Assembly: GCF_013141765.1 (NCBI RefSeq)
Contig: NZ_WHOD01000049.1
Span: 186,001-250,000, forward strand
DNA length: 64,000 nt
Source of the DNA: Paenibacillus foliorum
Lineage (GTDB): Bacteria; Bacillota; Bacilli; Paenibacillales; NBRC-103111
Direction of reading: 5' to 3'
The position numbers and the translations under genes were made by a program. Shown piece by piece: positions 9,520 to 18,600 of the stretch. The notes below the pieces were generated by a model. It had not been told where the DNA came from, made no database searches, and was given only the letters and a program-made list of their open reading frames with translations. How positions within the stretch are numbered: the first letter of the stretch is position 1; every line of letters starts with the position of its first letter.

Positions 9520-9720
9520 TTACAGTTTTACAACGTTCTCAGCTTGAGGTCCGCGGTTGCCTTGAACCACGTTGAATTGAACGCGTTGACCTTCGTCCAA
9601 AGATTTGAAGCCTTCGCCAGTGATAGCTGAGAAATGTACGAATACGTCATTTCCGCCTTCAACTTCGATAAAACCAAATCCTTTTTCTGCGTTAAACCAT
9701 TTCACTGTTCCTGTTTGCAT
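9520..9720 (-). CDS. Cold-shock protein, CspA/CspB family (copy 2)
   Basis: A 66-residue cold-shock domain protein with the same RNP1 (KGFGFI) and RNP2 (VFVHF) as copy 1 and ~90% identity to it. It is an RNA chaperone of the cytosol. The ATG at 9720 follows GGAGG with 8-9 nt spacing. It is preceded by a 131-nt leader that shares sequence and structure with the copy 1 leader, and followed by ydjO copy 2. The two csp-ydjO modules face each other, enclosing about 2.3 kb between the ydjO ends. Confidence 0.97.
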   Translation of the reverse strand: MQTGTVKWFNAEKGFGFIEVEGGNDVFVHFSAITGEGFKSLDEGQRVQFNVVQGNRGPQAENVVKL

Positions 9721-9852
9721 TGTAAATACCTCCAAAATTAAATTAACATGATCCTTTTATTTTCAAAATAAAAATTCACACATTGCAAAAGGTTCCATCG
9801 TTCTAATGATAACCCTTAACAATATGTGAATTCAGGTCTCACGTTTTTGATT
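9721..9852 (-). ncRNA. Structured 5' leader of csp copy 2 (probable RNA thermosensor)
   Basis: Minus-strand arms GAATTCACATATTG (9833-9820) and CAATGTGTGAATTTTT (9785-9770) pair as in copy 1. The block AAGGGTTATCA (9817-9807) is shared. The G-C pair beside ATT/AAT replaces the A-T pair of copy 1. The loop region (ATTAGAACGATGGAA) is not conserved, which suggests selection on the stem rather than recent duplication alone. Confidence 0.68.
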
Positions 9853-9858
9853 AATTAC

Positions 9859-9889
9859 ATCTTACCATGACCCGGATTAAAAAGCAAAT
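9859..9889 (-). promoter_or_regulatory. Promoter of csp copy 2
   Basis: Minus strand: an extended -10, TGGTAAGAT, with its TAAGAT at 9864-9859, and a weak -35 (TTTGCT) about 18 bp upstream. The implied transcript start near 9852 matches the leader length of copy 1. Confidence 0.45.
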
Positions 9890-9932
9890 GAATCAACCCA
9901 TAATTAGTTGGCAACATTTTGATAATAATGAA

Positions 9933-9962
9933 GAAAAAGGGCTGTCTTTTGGACAGCCCCTT
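9933..9962 (-). terminator. Terminator of the large SLH protein gene
   Basis: Minus strand GGGGCTGTC, AAAA loop, GACAGCCC, then TTTTTC. It begins 4 bp past the stop codon. Confidence 0.9.
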
Positions 9963-9965
9963 TTC

Positions 9966-12900
9966 TTATTTTGCTTCATTTGGATTAGGTGCACCAAGGT
10001 TAGCTGGCAGACTGCCTTTTACATACTTTTGCAGTAAGCGTACTGCGATTTGCCCTGCTTCTGCTCTCGTCATATTGTCTAATGGATTAAAGTTTATTAG
10101 CGGTTTGTTTTTAGTCGGAATTGCGGAAATAACCGGGCTTCCAACCATAACCTTAGCAGAGCTTAGTGCATCTACTGCTGCACGCGCATAAATACTAACT
10201 TTATCACCATCAGCAAATGCTTTCTCAACCTTCGCCTTAAGCTTGTCATCATTCATAGCCAGCTTCAAGTTCATCGCGCGCGAGATCATCACTGCTGCAT
10301 CTTGCCGCGTTATTTCTTTATCATAATCAAAAATTTCATTGTCATAGCCCTGTATGATACCTGCCCGAGCCGCTGTTTCAATCTCTTCATAGGTCCAGGT
10401 TACGGCGCTACTATTCCTATCGATGTCTCTAAAGGTTTCATTATCATCATAATTCAATTTCAGTCCTAATGCTCGAACGATCAAACCAGCAAACTCGCCT
10501 CGTCTGATATATTCTGCTGCACCAAATTCATTCGTGTATAGAGCCGGCATGTATCCTTTTGATAAAAGAGCTTGCAAAATGTCTCTAGCCCAATCGTGAT
10601 TGGAAATATCATTATAACCATTCTTTAATTTCCCAACCATATAATACCCAAAGTTATCAAATGGAACCGTAATGGTTTTGGCTTTTGCATCTACAGCACC
10701 GCCAATGTTCTTCCAGTCCCCTTCATCATTCAGATAGAAGACCGTGACTTCAGCCGCAGCAAGGTCAACCACACTATCGCTGTACTTCAGAACGAGTGTA
10801 CCGCGCTCGGTTGGTACCACTTTTCTTTCATCATCATAATTAGTGTAATAGACCGTTTCAACGCCTGTTGTCGAATAAGGGGTCAATCCGCCCGTTGCTG
10901 GCTTGTAACCTGCATCTCCAACTTTTCCTTTTTCCCCTATACCGCCGGAAATCCAGAAATAATCGGAAACTCTTGTAAAGTGATCTCTTCCTAATTGCTC
11001 AGAAAATTGGCTTCCTAAGTTTGAGTTAATATCGATTCTCGATCTTCCATCATTGGTTCTTCCATCCAAATCTTTTCCTACGATTTGATTATAATCATTT
11101 ACTAATTCCGTGTTTCCATTCTCCGTGTCGCCAATACCGAATAATAAATTAGTTTGCGGCTGTATCTTTCCATCCGAAACACGTCGTAAGATGGTGTTTT
11201 TCGGGAAAGAGAGTTGAAGATCTTTATTAAACACACTGTGTTTGGAACCCATCGCTTCCATATACATAGAGCCTGGTGCTGGGTCAGATACATAACGTAC
11301 GTTAACCGTTTCTTTCAAATCACCACTGTCACGCTTTACGGTTATAGAAATTTTATTATCCGTATCTGCTTTCAACCCCATATAGGTGTACATAAACCGA
11401 TCAGACTTCGTGTCTGTACGAGGGGTTGCTGCTACTCCATTGATCTGTACTTCTTTTGCACCATCAGCCTCAACATCGAACAATACAAAGTTTTTGTTAA
11501 CAATAATTTTGTCACCCGTATTTGCTGTAGGAGCCAGTATACGGTAAGGGAAGTTTTGTCTTATCACTGTCAAGGTTTGGGAAACCTTACCACCATTACT
11601 GTTAGTCAACTCTATTGTGTATACATGTGTGCCTATTTTCATCGCAACATTATTAAGACGAAGCTTGAAGCCATTTCTATCTCCTGAAACCTCAGCCGAG
11701 CTATATTTGGTCGAGGTTCCTCCAGGAAGACCTGTGGCCATTGTCATATAAAAAATTCGCTCTCCTGCATCTTTAATTTCGATAACATCGGCCCCGGAGC
11801 CGCGAACGAATAAATCGAAATTCTCAAGTGATGTGGTGTAAGCCGCATTATTGAATTGAAGCTCCGGTGAAGGAGGCAAAGGTATGCTATCATCCCATAG
11901 CGATAAAGCATCGCGCGTTGTAGAAGCTGAAGCTGGTGGTGTTATAGGACGAATCTTTCTGATGTCCGGAATATTTGTATCCAGAATATAAAATTTAATT
12001 TCTTTAACATACGTGCGCAGAGCACTGCCACCATCCCTGTAGGTAACAATGATCTTCAATACATTCTCCCCGTTGTAAAGCGGGCCCGCGGCATCAACCT
12101 TCAGTCCGCCTACTACTGAAATGGGATTGTTACCACTAGCATTTGTAGCACCGACAGTTAATAAAGGAGTTCTGTCCACATTATTAAGAAGCATCTGTAC
12201 TCCACCGGAAAGGATATTGCCTCCAAATCCAATAAAAGCTCCCTCAAGCGGTACTAGATCGGGTCCATTTGTCGCATTATCCGATGAATTCACTTCAATT
12301 ACTTGATTCTCGTAAATATTCTGAATTTCAACATAGAGCTTGGCAGCATAAGAAACCTTAGCCGAATAAGAAACCGGACCTGTTAAAGGTACTGGGTTTA
12401 TATTATCCAAAGAGAAATCAAGCGTCTGAGTTCCTTCCGGCAGCCCTGAAATTTTGTAAAGCTGACCTTTGTTTCTCGTGTTTGCTCCCACTATTGCATC
12501 GGTTGCTGGTACGGCTGTAACCGTCAGTGCTGGTGCCGCGACCGTTTGCAGGTTTACACGCAGAGTCTCATTGAGTGGGTCCAATGCTCCTGAGGCTTCA
12601 ACCAATACATAGAATTCGCTGCTTCTAATGTTCGACCCCGACAAGGGATAACTTGGAGTTGCATCTGTAACAGTAACAGGTGCAGGCGGTGTAGCCGTCA
12701 CCGCAGGAATGAAGTCAGGCAGGAACAATACATTATTAATAACTTTCAATCCTGAAGCAAGTTTAAATTTATAGCTTCCGGTTATGGTAAACGGCGTTCC
12801 GCCTACAACCGAGTAGTCGATAGTAAGATCCAGCTGTTGACTCGTTGAAGTACCGTTCGGCATAGGAACTGGATTGGTCTTAAATTTCAACAATCTGAAC

Positions 12901-13928
12901 TCTGGCGTTCCATAGGTATCGTTGATAACCGTTGATGTAGCCGAGCCTGCTGCAATAGTAACCAGATTGGAGCCCAGAGTGGAACCCGTATGAATGGTCG
13001 CGTTGCTAGGAAAATCAATATTTTGGTCGTAAGGCGCCAAAATCTCAATCTCTAATGATATTTTATCATCTTGTCCGGTAAAGGTCGGTACCCCACCCAA
13101 CAAGCTTTGAGTTTCAGCTGTAGTCGGATCGGATCCATTCAAATCCTTAAATTGTGTAGCCTTAACTTCAATAAACGGCGGGGTTTTGTCATAGAAATAA
13201 AACCGGCGGCTCACCGTCACAGAATCGGTGTCATTGGTTAAAGTAATCTTATATTCGTTTAGCCCTGGCTCCAGAATTAATGTAGGGGAAAAGAACAATC
13301 CGTTACTCAATTTCGTTGCCTGCAGACCATTAATCGTAATGGTATTGGCATTTTCCGCGCTACCTTGAATAACTGCCGTATTTTTCTGCAGAACAAGTGT
13401 ACCGTTGGGTGTTGTTGGCTCGTTCAAATCATGTTTCACGCTGTTGGAAACCACTTGCATCGATTTGATAATCGGTGCCGTATCAAAGAGTACATAGAAT
13501 ACGGTTTTCGCTCCATTAGCTGCTTCAAATGTCAGTTTATTGTAACCTTGGAATAATTGAGCATTCGTCGCTTTAAAGCGATTATTAGTAACAGAAACAG
13601 GTGTTACTGCTGTTTTTCCGGGTTGAATCCCCCAAATTTTGGTATTCTTATTTTGAGAAATCGCATCCACTGTTAGAGTTAAAGTTCCCGTAACCTTCTG
13701 AATTGTACCCGTAACTTCTATGGTCGGGGTATTAGATATTTTAGCACTCTCACGGTTTAAGGAATCCGGTAAGTTTTCAATATCCAATGCAGAAGTTGAA
13801 GCCAGCTTACCGTCATCAAGAATAAAGAAGTTGCCGCTATCCGCCGCTTTAACCGGCGCAACAGGTATGAATGAGAACAATATTGCAACTAGCAACATAT
13901 AGTTAATTATTTTTTTCATTGATGTCAA
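9966..13928 (-). CDS. Large S-layer-homology (SLH) surface protein, 1320 residues
   Basis: A secreted protein with a signal peptide (basic MKK, hydrophobic core, cleavage near PVKAADS). It has a long central region rich in beta-strand, Thr, Asn and Gly with several Ig-like or sandwich modules. The C-terminal ~210 residues hold three SLH motifs (YIRRGEFAGLIVRALGL, ITRQDAAVMISRAM, MTRAEAGQIAVRLL). SLH domains bind pyruvylated secondary cell-wall polymers, so the protein is anchored non-covalently to the wall by its C-terminus. The TTG start is preferred: AAGGAG lies 8 bases before it, while the in-frame ATG three codons on is too far from this RBS. It is divergent from another SLH gene. No catalytic motif was recognised in the central part, so an S-layer or adhesin role is likely. 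Confidence 0.9.
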   Translation of the reverse strand: MTSMKKIINYMLLVAILFSFIPVAPVKAADSGNFFILDDGKLASTSALDIENLPDSLNRESAKISNTPTIEVTGTIQKVTGTLTLTVDAISQNKNTKIWGIQPGKTAVTPVSVTNNRFKATNAQLFQGYNKLTFEAANGAKTVFYVLFDTAPIIKSMQVVSNSVKHDLNEPTTPNGTLVLQKNTAVIQGSAENANTITINGLQATKLSNGLFFSPTLILEPGLNEYKITLTNDTDSVTVSRRFYFYDKTPPFIEVKATQFKDLNGSDPTTAETQSLLGGVPTFTGQDDKISLEIEILAPYDQNIDFPSNATIHTGSTLGSNLVTIAAGSATSTVINDTYGTPEFRLLKFKTNPVPMPNGTSTSQQLDLTIDYSVVGGTPFTITGSYKFKLASGLKVINNVLFLPDFIPAVTATPPAPVTVTDATPSYPLSGSNIRSSEFYVLVEASGALDPLNETLRVNLQTVAAPALTVTAVPATDAIVGANTRNKGQLYKISGLPEGTQTLDFSLDNINPVPLTGPVSYSAKVSYAAKLYVEIQNIYENQVIEVNSSDNATNGPDLVPLEGAFIGFGGNILSGGVQMLLNNVDRTPLLTVGATNASGNNPISVVGGLKVDAAGPLYNGENVLKIIVTYRDGGSALRTYVKEIKFYILDTNIPDIRKIRPITPPASASTTRDALSLWDDSIPLPPSPELQFNNAAYTTSLENFDLFVRGSGADVIEIKDAGERIFYMTMATGLPGGTSTKYSSAEVSGDRNGFKLRLNNVAMKIGTHVYTIELTNSNGGKVSQTLTVIRQNFPYRILAPTANTGDKIIVNKNFVLFDVEADGAKEVQINGVAATPRTDTKSDRFMYTYMGLKADTDNKISITVKRDSGDLKETVNVRYVSDPAPGSMYMEAMGSKHSVFNKDLQLSFPKNTILRRVSDGKIQPQTNLLFGIGDTENGNTELVNDYNQIVGKDLDGRTNDGRSRIDINSNLGSQFSEQLGRDHFTRVSDYFWISGGIGEKGKVGDAGYKPATGGLTPYSTTGVETVYYTNYDDERKVVPTERGTLVLKYSDSVVDLAAAEVTVFYLNDEGDWKNIGGAVDAKAKTITVPFDNFGYYMVGKLKNGYNDISNHDWARDILQALLSKGYMPALYTNEFGAAEYIRRGEFAGLIVRALGLKLNYDDNETFRDIDRNSSAVTWTYEEIETAARAGIIQGYDNEIFDYDKEITRQDAAVMISRAMNLKLAMNDDKLKAKVEKAFADGDKVSIYARAAVDALSSAKVMVGSPVISAIPTKNKPLINFNPLDNMTRAEAGQIAVRLLQKYVKGSLPANLGAPNPNEAK

Positions 13929-14287
13929 TTGTATCTCTCCTTAATTGGATAAATTTCTAACCCTTCAAGCCTTGTACAAAACCATTCCTTACAATAAAAT
14001 CACCATCCTATTCATGCTTTACCAGAAATGATTGTGTCAACGTTTAGCTATAAAGTTTATATCGGTTTTACTGACAAAAAATTTTAACTTTGCTGGGAAA
14101 AAAATCAGATCTGCCCGATATTTGCGGCTTTTTGACTAGTAATATAGAAAATCCCGCACAATAATTCCTTATTATTACATCGTTATCGAATTTTGTATAT
14201 TGCTGGATTACAATGAATTTTCAACCCAAATGTTAACAATTGCTCTAAGTTAGCCGATATAAGGATAGAGATTGGAGGGTAATGAAA
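13929..14287. other. Divergent intergenic region between two SLH genes
   Basis: About 350 bp of AT-rich DNA holding both promoters. A TTGACA on the minus strand (complement of TGTCAA near 14036-14041) could be a -35 for the large SLH gene, but no good -10 was found at the right spacing. No coding frame or clear hairpin was seen. Confidence 0.5.
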
Positions 14288-15661
14288 ATGAAAACAATTC
14301 AAGGCAAAATAAGCAAATGGTGTACATGTATACTTACAGCTGCGCTGATTCTTCCCGGACCTTCAGCTGCTTCTGCCGTTACTTTCAGCGATATTAACTC
14401 CCAGCAAAACGGTTGGGCTCTAAGCTCAATCAGCATAATGGCCGAAAACCAAATTTTAACAGGCTACCCAGATGGAACCTTCCAACCGAATGAAACCGTC
14501 AGTAAAGCGGAATGGACGGTGATGATGCATCGTTTGTTCGATACGTACAGACCTAACCTCTATGCCTCTGGCGCAAATAAAATCGAGCAGTTCGCCGATG
14601 TGACACCTGAGCATTGGGCTTACAAAGAAATCTCTGAAATTTACGACAACTCCTTTCAATGGGGTGTGTTTGGTCTGAGCCAGTACGGACAGCTTTCCTT
14701 CCGGCCCGATACTCAGTTAAACCGCCTGCAACTGGCCAACATGCTATATTCATTTTTTGACACTCGGATGATTAACCGCCAGATGACACCGAATGATGTG
14801 TGTTCAATCGTATCGAATTTCAAAGACGTTCCCTCCAAAATATTGAAAAATCAAGACGATTACGACAAAGCCGTACAAGCAGACGGACGCTTAGACTCAG
14901 CGAATGCTCAAATTTCGACAAGCAGCGGAGTACTGCCATCACTGTTTATAGGTACTGGAGTAGGTGATTGCCAATTTGGTACGGACGGTTTCTCCAATGC
15001 ACAGGCTAGTATTCTGGCAAGCCTTCAGTCCTCTGGCATCATGACTGCGAATAATAGTTGGTATTTCCGCCCCTTAGACAAAGTAACTAGAGCAGAAGCA
15101 GTAACCATCCTAAACCGAATTTATAATTATCTTAAGAAGAGTTATTGGCTTGTCGATTACTCTACAATTGATTTGAAGCAACCAGGTACTGCAATCGGAG
15201 GTACAACAAACGGAGGGAATGGTAATGGTAGCGGCACTGGTTCGGGGTCATCGGGAGTTTCTGATCCTTGGAATGGTTCTAAGGGTAGCCCTTCCAACCA
15301 AACTGCTGCCAATGTTCGCGATTACTTTAAAACACAAGCTAATGGCGAATCGGGCACGATTACGAAAAACATCCGAAAAACAGGTGAAATTGAAACTGCC
15401 GTTTTTCCATCAGGGTATAATTTCTTAACTATTGATCTAATTAGTCAAGACAAAACGGAGTTCGTGGATATGTATGTAATATCTGACGGCAAGAGCACCT
15501 TAGTAAAGCAAGAATCGTTTCCTATGACCATTTCCGTAAATGGTGTAAGTGAGGTAGGATTACGAACGGTGCTGCGCGACACAAATCCTTTGAAGAAGGG
15601 CGGCAACGTCGTCCTTTCCGTCAGGCTGAGCAAGGAGAATCCCACTCCCGACGCTAAATAA
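14288..15661 (+). CDS. SLH-domain surface protein with Gly/Ser linker and C-terminal beta domain
   Basis: A 457-residue exported protein. After a signal peptide (cleavage near AASAV), three SLH motifs occupy about residues 30-290: VSKAEWTVMMHRLF, LNRLQLANMLYSFF and VTRAEAVTILNRIY. A flexible linker follows (NGGNGNGSGTGSGSSG), then a ~110-residue C-terminal domain of unknown function predicted to be beta-rich. The ATG at 14288 is preferred because GGAGG lies 9 bases upstream. The ATG at 14282 is only 3 bases from it. It would be held to wall polysaccharide by the N-terminus, the opposite arrangement to its divergent neighbour. Confidence 0.88.
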   Translation: MKTIQGKISKWCTCILTAALILPGPSAASAVTFSDINSQQNGWALSSISIMAENQILTGYPDGTFQPNETVSKAEWTVMMHRLFDTYRPNLYASGANKIEQFADVTPEHWAYKEISEIYDNSFQWGVFGLSQYGQLSFRPDTQLNRLQLANMLYSFFDTRMINRQMTPNDVCSIVSNFKDVPSKILKNQDDYDKAVQADGRLDSANAQISTSSGVLPSLFIGTGVGDCQFGTDGFSNAQASILASLQSSGIMTANNSWYFRPLDKVTRAEAVTILNRIYNYLKKSYWLVDYSTIDLKQPGTAIGGTTNGGNGNGSGTGSGSSGVSDPWNGSKGSPSNQTAANVRDYFKTQANGESGTITKNIRKTGEIETAVFPSGYNFLTIDLISQDKTEFVDMYVISDGKSTLVKQESFPMTISVNGVSEVGLRTVLRDTNPLKKGGNVVLSVRLSKENPTPDAK

Positions 15662-15668
15662 ACCTTTA

Positions 15669-15712
15669 GAAGCCTCTAACACCACTGCTAAGTGGGTTGG
15701 AGGCTTCTATTA
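15669..15712 (+). terminator. Terminator of the second SLH gene
   Basis: GAAGCCTC and GAGGCTTC form a perfect 8-bp outer stem with a longer inner region, followed by TATTATTT. Confidence 0.8.
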
Positions 15713-15737
15713 TTTCATATGATGCATCCCCTGCAGT

Positions 15738-16847
15738 TCACTCGGGAGGATAACATAACACGACCTTCAGCTTGTCAGCGCCATTGCTGTTCCATGATAA
15801 TGTATTCAGACCTGCTGGCATAAAAATTTCGTCAGACTGGTTAATCTGCATCTCTCCGTCTGCCCAGCTCACGGTTCCCGATCCTGAAATCACAATGGCG
15901 ATTCCGAATACGCCGCTACCTTCCGTTACAAAGCTTCCCGTGACTTCAATTGTATGCATCCGGAAGCGGTCTGTGCTCTCTTTTCCGATTAAAACTAGCT
16001 CCTTACCGCCTTCATTTTCACTAAGCAATACAGGGTCTTTCTTCCATTTGCTTCTGGCATCCTCGTAGGAATGGGACTCATAGTGAAAGCAGTCTAGCAT
16101 GCGATCGAACCCAATCCCTTGGTGACAAGCCAAATCAGGGACCGGATTCCCTTTTGGAGTCGTTCTTTCTACACGCAAAGTAAGGTCCGTCGGTTCTTGT
16201 ATCTCAATTAAGAAGCATCCACTCCCAATAGCATGAGGAATGCCGCCCTCAACTAGAAACACATCGCCTTCCTGCACAGGGATACGATGGAGCGCATGGA
16301 TCATGCCGTCTATATCCTGCTGTTCAAAAAGTTCGCGCCAGCTCTCTTTCGTCACTCCTGGCTTAAATCCGAACAGAACATACGGCTCCTCACCCTCTAT
16401 GGTCCTTCCACCCATAACATACCATGCTTCTGTTTTGCCGAACTGAGATTCGAACACATCCATTGCAAATGTTCTATCCGGGTGCACCTGAATCGTCAGT
16501 CTTTCAGAAGCATCCAACACTTTGACCAGTACCGCCGTTTGTGTGCCGTACTTAGCAACATGTGATTTCCCAAGAAAGCCTTCAGGCTCCATTAATATCA
16601 GATCAAGCAGCGGCAAGGTTTCTCTATTTCCCAAGCTTACTAAGCTCAAGCCCTCCCTGATATGCTCTCTGCCCACATTCTTGGCTACTACAGTGGATGC
16701 CACCCACTCCTCCGGAAAGCTCGTATCCTCTGCTTGCTGTGTACCCTGCCACTCTTCCAGAAATTTACCGCCGGAGTAGGTTCTCCACACCCTGTTCTTG
16801 AGTAATTTGAAAGGTGCTTCACTTAAAGGATGATTGCTGCTACTCAT
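15738..16847 (-). CDS. Class I mannose-6-phosphate isomerase-like cupin protein
   Basis: About 369 residues in the class I phosphomannose isomerase pattern. Zinc ligands are visible: QVHPD (Gln and His), KTEAWYV (Glu) and IPHAIG (His). A C-terminal cupin-like half follows. The expected reaction is mannose-6-phosphate to fructose-6-phosphate, although many paralogues in this family act on other sugars. The start is uncertain. The ATG at 16847 (MSSSNHPL) gives the family-like N-terminus but has a weak RBS. The frame stays open to 17009 and would then overlap the HD-GYP gene by 58 bp. It lies directly downstream of the HD-GYP gene and is probably co-transcribed with it. Confidence 0.78.
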   Translation of the reverse strand: MSSSNHPLSEAPFKLLKNRVWRTYSGGKFLEEWQGTQQAEDTSFPEEWVASTVVAKNVGREHIREGLSLVSLGNRETLPLLDLILMEPEGFLGKSHVAKYGTQTAVLVKVLDASERLTIQVHPDRTFAMDVFESQFGKTEAWYVMGGRTIEGEEPYVLFGFKPGVTKESWRELFEQQDIDGMIHALHRIPVQEGDVFLVEGGIPHAIGSGCFLIEIQEPTDLTLRVERTTPKGNPVPDLACHQGIGFDRMLDCFHYESHSYEDARSKWKKDPVLLSENEGGKELVLIGKESTDRFRMHTIEVTGSFVTEGSGVFGIAIVISGSGTVSWADGEMQINQSDEIFMPAGLNTLSWNSNGADKLKVVLCYPPE

Positions 16848-16950
16848 AGAATAATTCACCACTTTCTTTTGTAATACAATCTGACGGTCCTGATAAGCGG
16901 TTAACATCCATACCGATATGTAAGATTGCGCTATTTCCTTAAGAGCACCT

Positions 16951-18417
16951 TTAAGAAACGTTGGCATCATCGACAGCTGCTGGTCGCGAATAGTTGCTTT
17001 TGTTATCACTAATCACATGCAGCGGATAACGGTACACTTGCGGATCGCGGTCGCATATCCGTTTCCAAGCATCTACACAGGCAGCATCAAAATGCGTATT
17101 TCTATGTTCATTAAGGAATTCGATGGCTTCCGTATGTGACCAAGCTTTACGGTACGACCGAGTAGATGTAAGGGCATCATATACGTCAGATACCGCTACG
17201 ATTCTTGCTAATAAGGGGATTTGCTCCCCTTTTAAACGATCAGGATAGCCCGTGCCGTCCCATTTCTCATGATGTGAACGAATAATATCAAGTTCCTCTT
17301 TCATAAATCCAAGCGTCCTGCACATTTCATAGCCCTTGCGCGGGTGCTGCTCTATAATGCCTCGTTCTTCCGGCGTAAGCCGTCCCGGTTTATTCAGAAT
17401 CGCGTCTGGGATATTGATTTTGCCGACATCATGCACGATGGTACCTTGTGACAGTGCGCGAAGCTGCTCGGGAGGCAGCTGCATTTCTTCTCCCAATCTC
17501 AAGGCATACAGAGTGACTCTTAGATTATGACCGGCGGTGTAGGTATCTTTCTCCTCAGTCGCTAAGACTAAAGCTCTCACGCTTGGTGATAAGCAGCTGC
17601 TAATCCGCTCCAACGGATCATTGGTAAAAAGAGCCCTGATCGACATCGTTAAGGAGCCACTCACCCCATACTGCTTCCATAATCCAGTCAGCATTACAAT
17701 CATAGATGCCAGTAAGAGCAGGTGGTAAAGCCACCAGCTGAGCCGCCAGGTTTCACCCAAGACAATGATGAACTGAGCAACAATAAGCCATCCGCAGCTA
17801 TAAATAATAGCAGTTTGAAGTGGGAAGCGAGAGAAGCGATAGGATTGGTAATACCGATACATCGTCATCAAATTGAGCACGACAATAGCTCCAGTAGCCA
17901 TCCATCTTAAGGGATTACGATCCAGAGGAATTAAATCGAGCATATGAGGGAATAAAAGTCCAGTGAGACCAATAAGGCCCAGAGCAACCGTCCAAACGGG
18001 TATTAAACCGCTCTTCCAACGCGATACCCACAAGATTAACAACGAATCCGATGATAAAGAAGACATCCATAACCAGAAGGTGGCCAGTAAGAGACTTACT
18101 TGCGAGGCAACGCCTGGCAAATGGGATGCATGTATTAGAAAGTTTGGAGTGGATAACCCATGAACAGAGAACACCTCTGCCAACGAAATGAATGCCAACG
18201 ATAAAAAGCATACCTTGATGTTCCGCACCCTATTTCCTGATATTCCAACAGCAATGGCAATTATTGTAGAAAGAACGGCAACCAAGCTAACAATGTAAAA
18301 ATGCCCACTGGGTAACGACAACAGAATATCCAGTTTTGGATGCGCTCTCATATATTCAAATAAAAAATAAGGCGCTACAATCGCTGCTACTGGACCTATC
18401 ACATCACCAATTCTCAT
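16951..18417 (-). CDS. Membrane HD-GYP domain phosphodiesterase
   Basis: A 488-residue protein. Residues 1-250 form seven or eight transmembrane helices with little extracytoplasmic sequence, like a MASE- or 7TM-type sensory module. Residues ~280-460 are an HD-GYP domain with HDVGK at 329-333 and HHEKWDGTGYP at 382-392. HD-GYP enzymes hydrolyse c-di-GMP, and a few hydrolyse cGAMP. The full HHExxDGxGYP signature predicts activity. The start ATG has AGGAGG 12 bases upstream. Near the start of the leader an imperfect hairpin (18472-18502, TTAGAA-CAGCTT stem) could be regulatory. The ligand sensed by the membrane domain is unknown. Confidence 0.92.
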   Translation of the reverse strand: MRIGDVIGPVAAIVAPYFLFEYMRAHPKLDILLSLPSGHFYIVSLVAVLSTIIAIAVGISGNRVRNIKVCFLSLAFISLAEVFSVHGLSTPNFLIHASHLPGVASQVSLLLATFWLWMSSLSSDSLLILWVSRWKSGLIPVWTVALGLIGLTGLLFPHMLDLIPLDRNPLRWMATGAIVVLNLMTMYRYYQSYRFSRFPLQTAIIYSCGWLIVAQFIIVLGETWRLSWWLYHLLLLASMIVMLTGLWKQYGVSGSLTMSIRALFTNDPLERISSCLSPSVRALVLATEEKDTYTAGHNLRVTLYALRLGEEMQLPPEQLRALSQGTIVHDVGKINIPDAILNKPGRLTPEERGIIEQHPRKGYEMCRTLGFMKEELDIIRSHHEKWDGTGYPDRLKGEQIPLLARIVAVSDVYDALTSTRSYRKAWSHTEAIEFLNEHRNTHFDAACVDAWKRICDRDPQVYRYPLHVISDNKSNYSRPAAVDDANVS

Positions 18418-18600
18418 GAGTACACCGCGCCTCCTAATTTACGAACGAGCCTTCTCTAGGTTTTGGCTTACTTAGAATCAGCTTTATAAGCTGGGTTCTA
18501 AAGAAGAATGGGCCATTAGCCCCGTATCGATTTCAGTGTACCACAAAATATAGCTACAGAATATGACAGTATTTCAATTACTCTAAAAGTTTGTCGTATG

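Noticed and set aside
18472..18502. Riboswitch in the HD-GYP leader
   Set aside because: The hairpin is short and imperfect and does not match the c-di-GMP-I aptamer.
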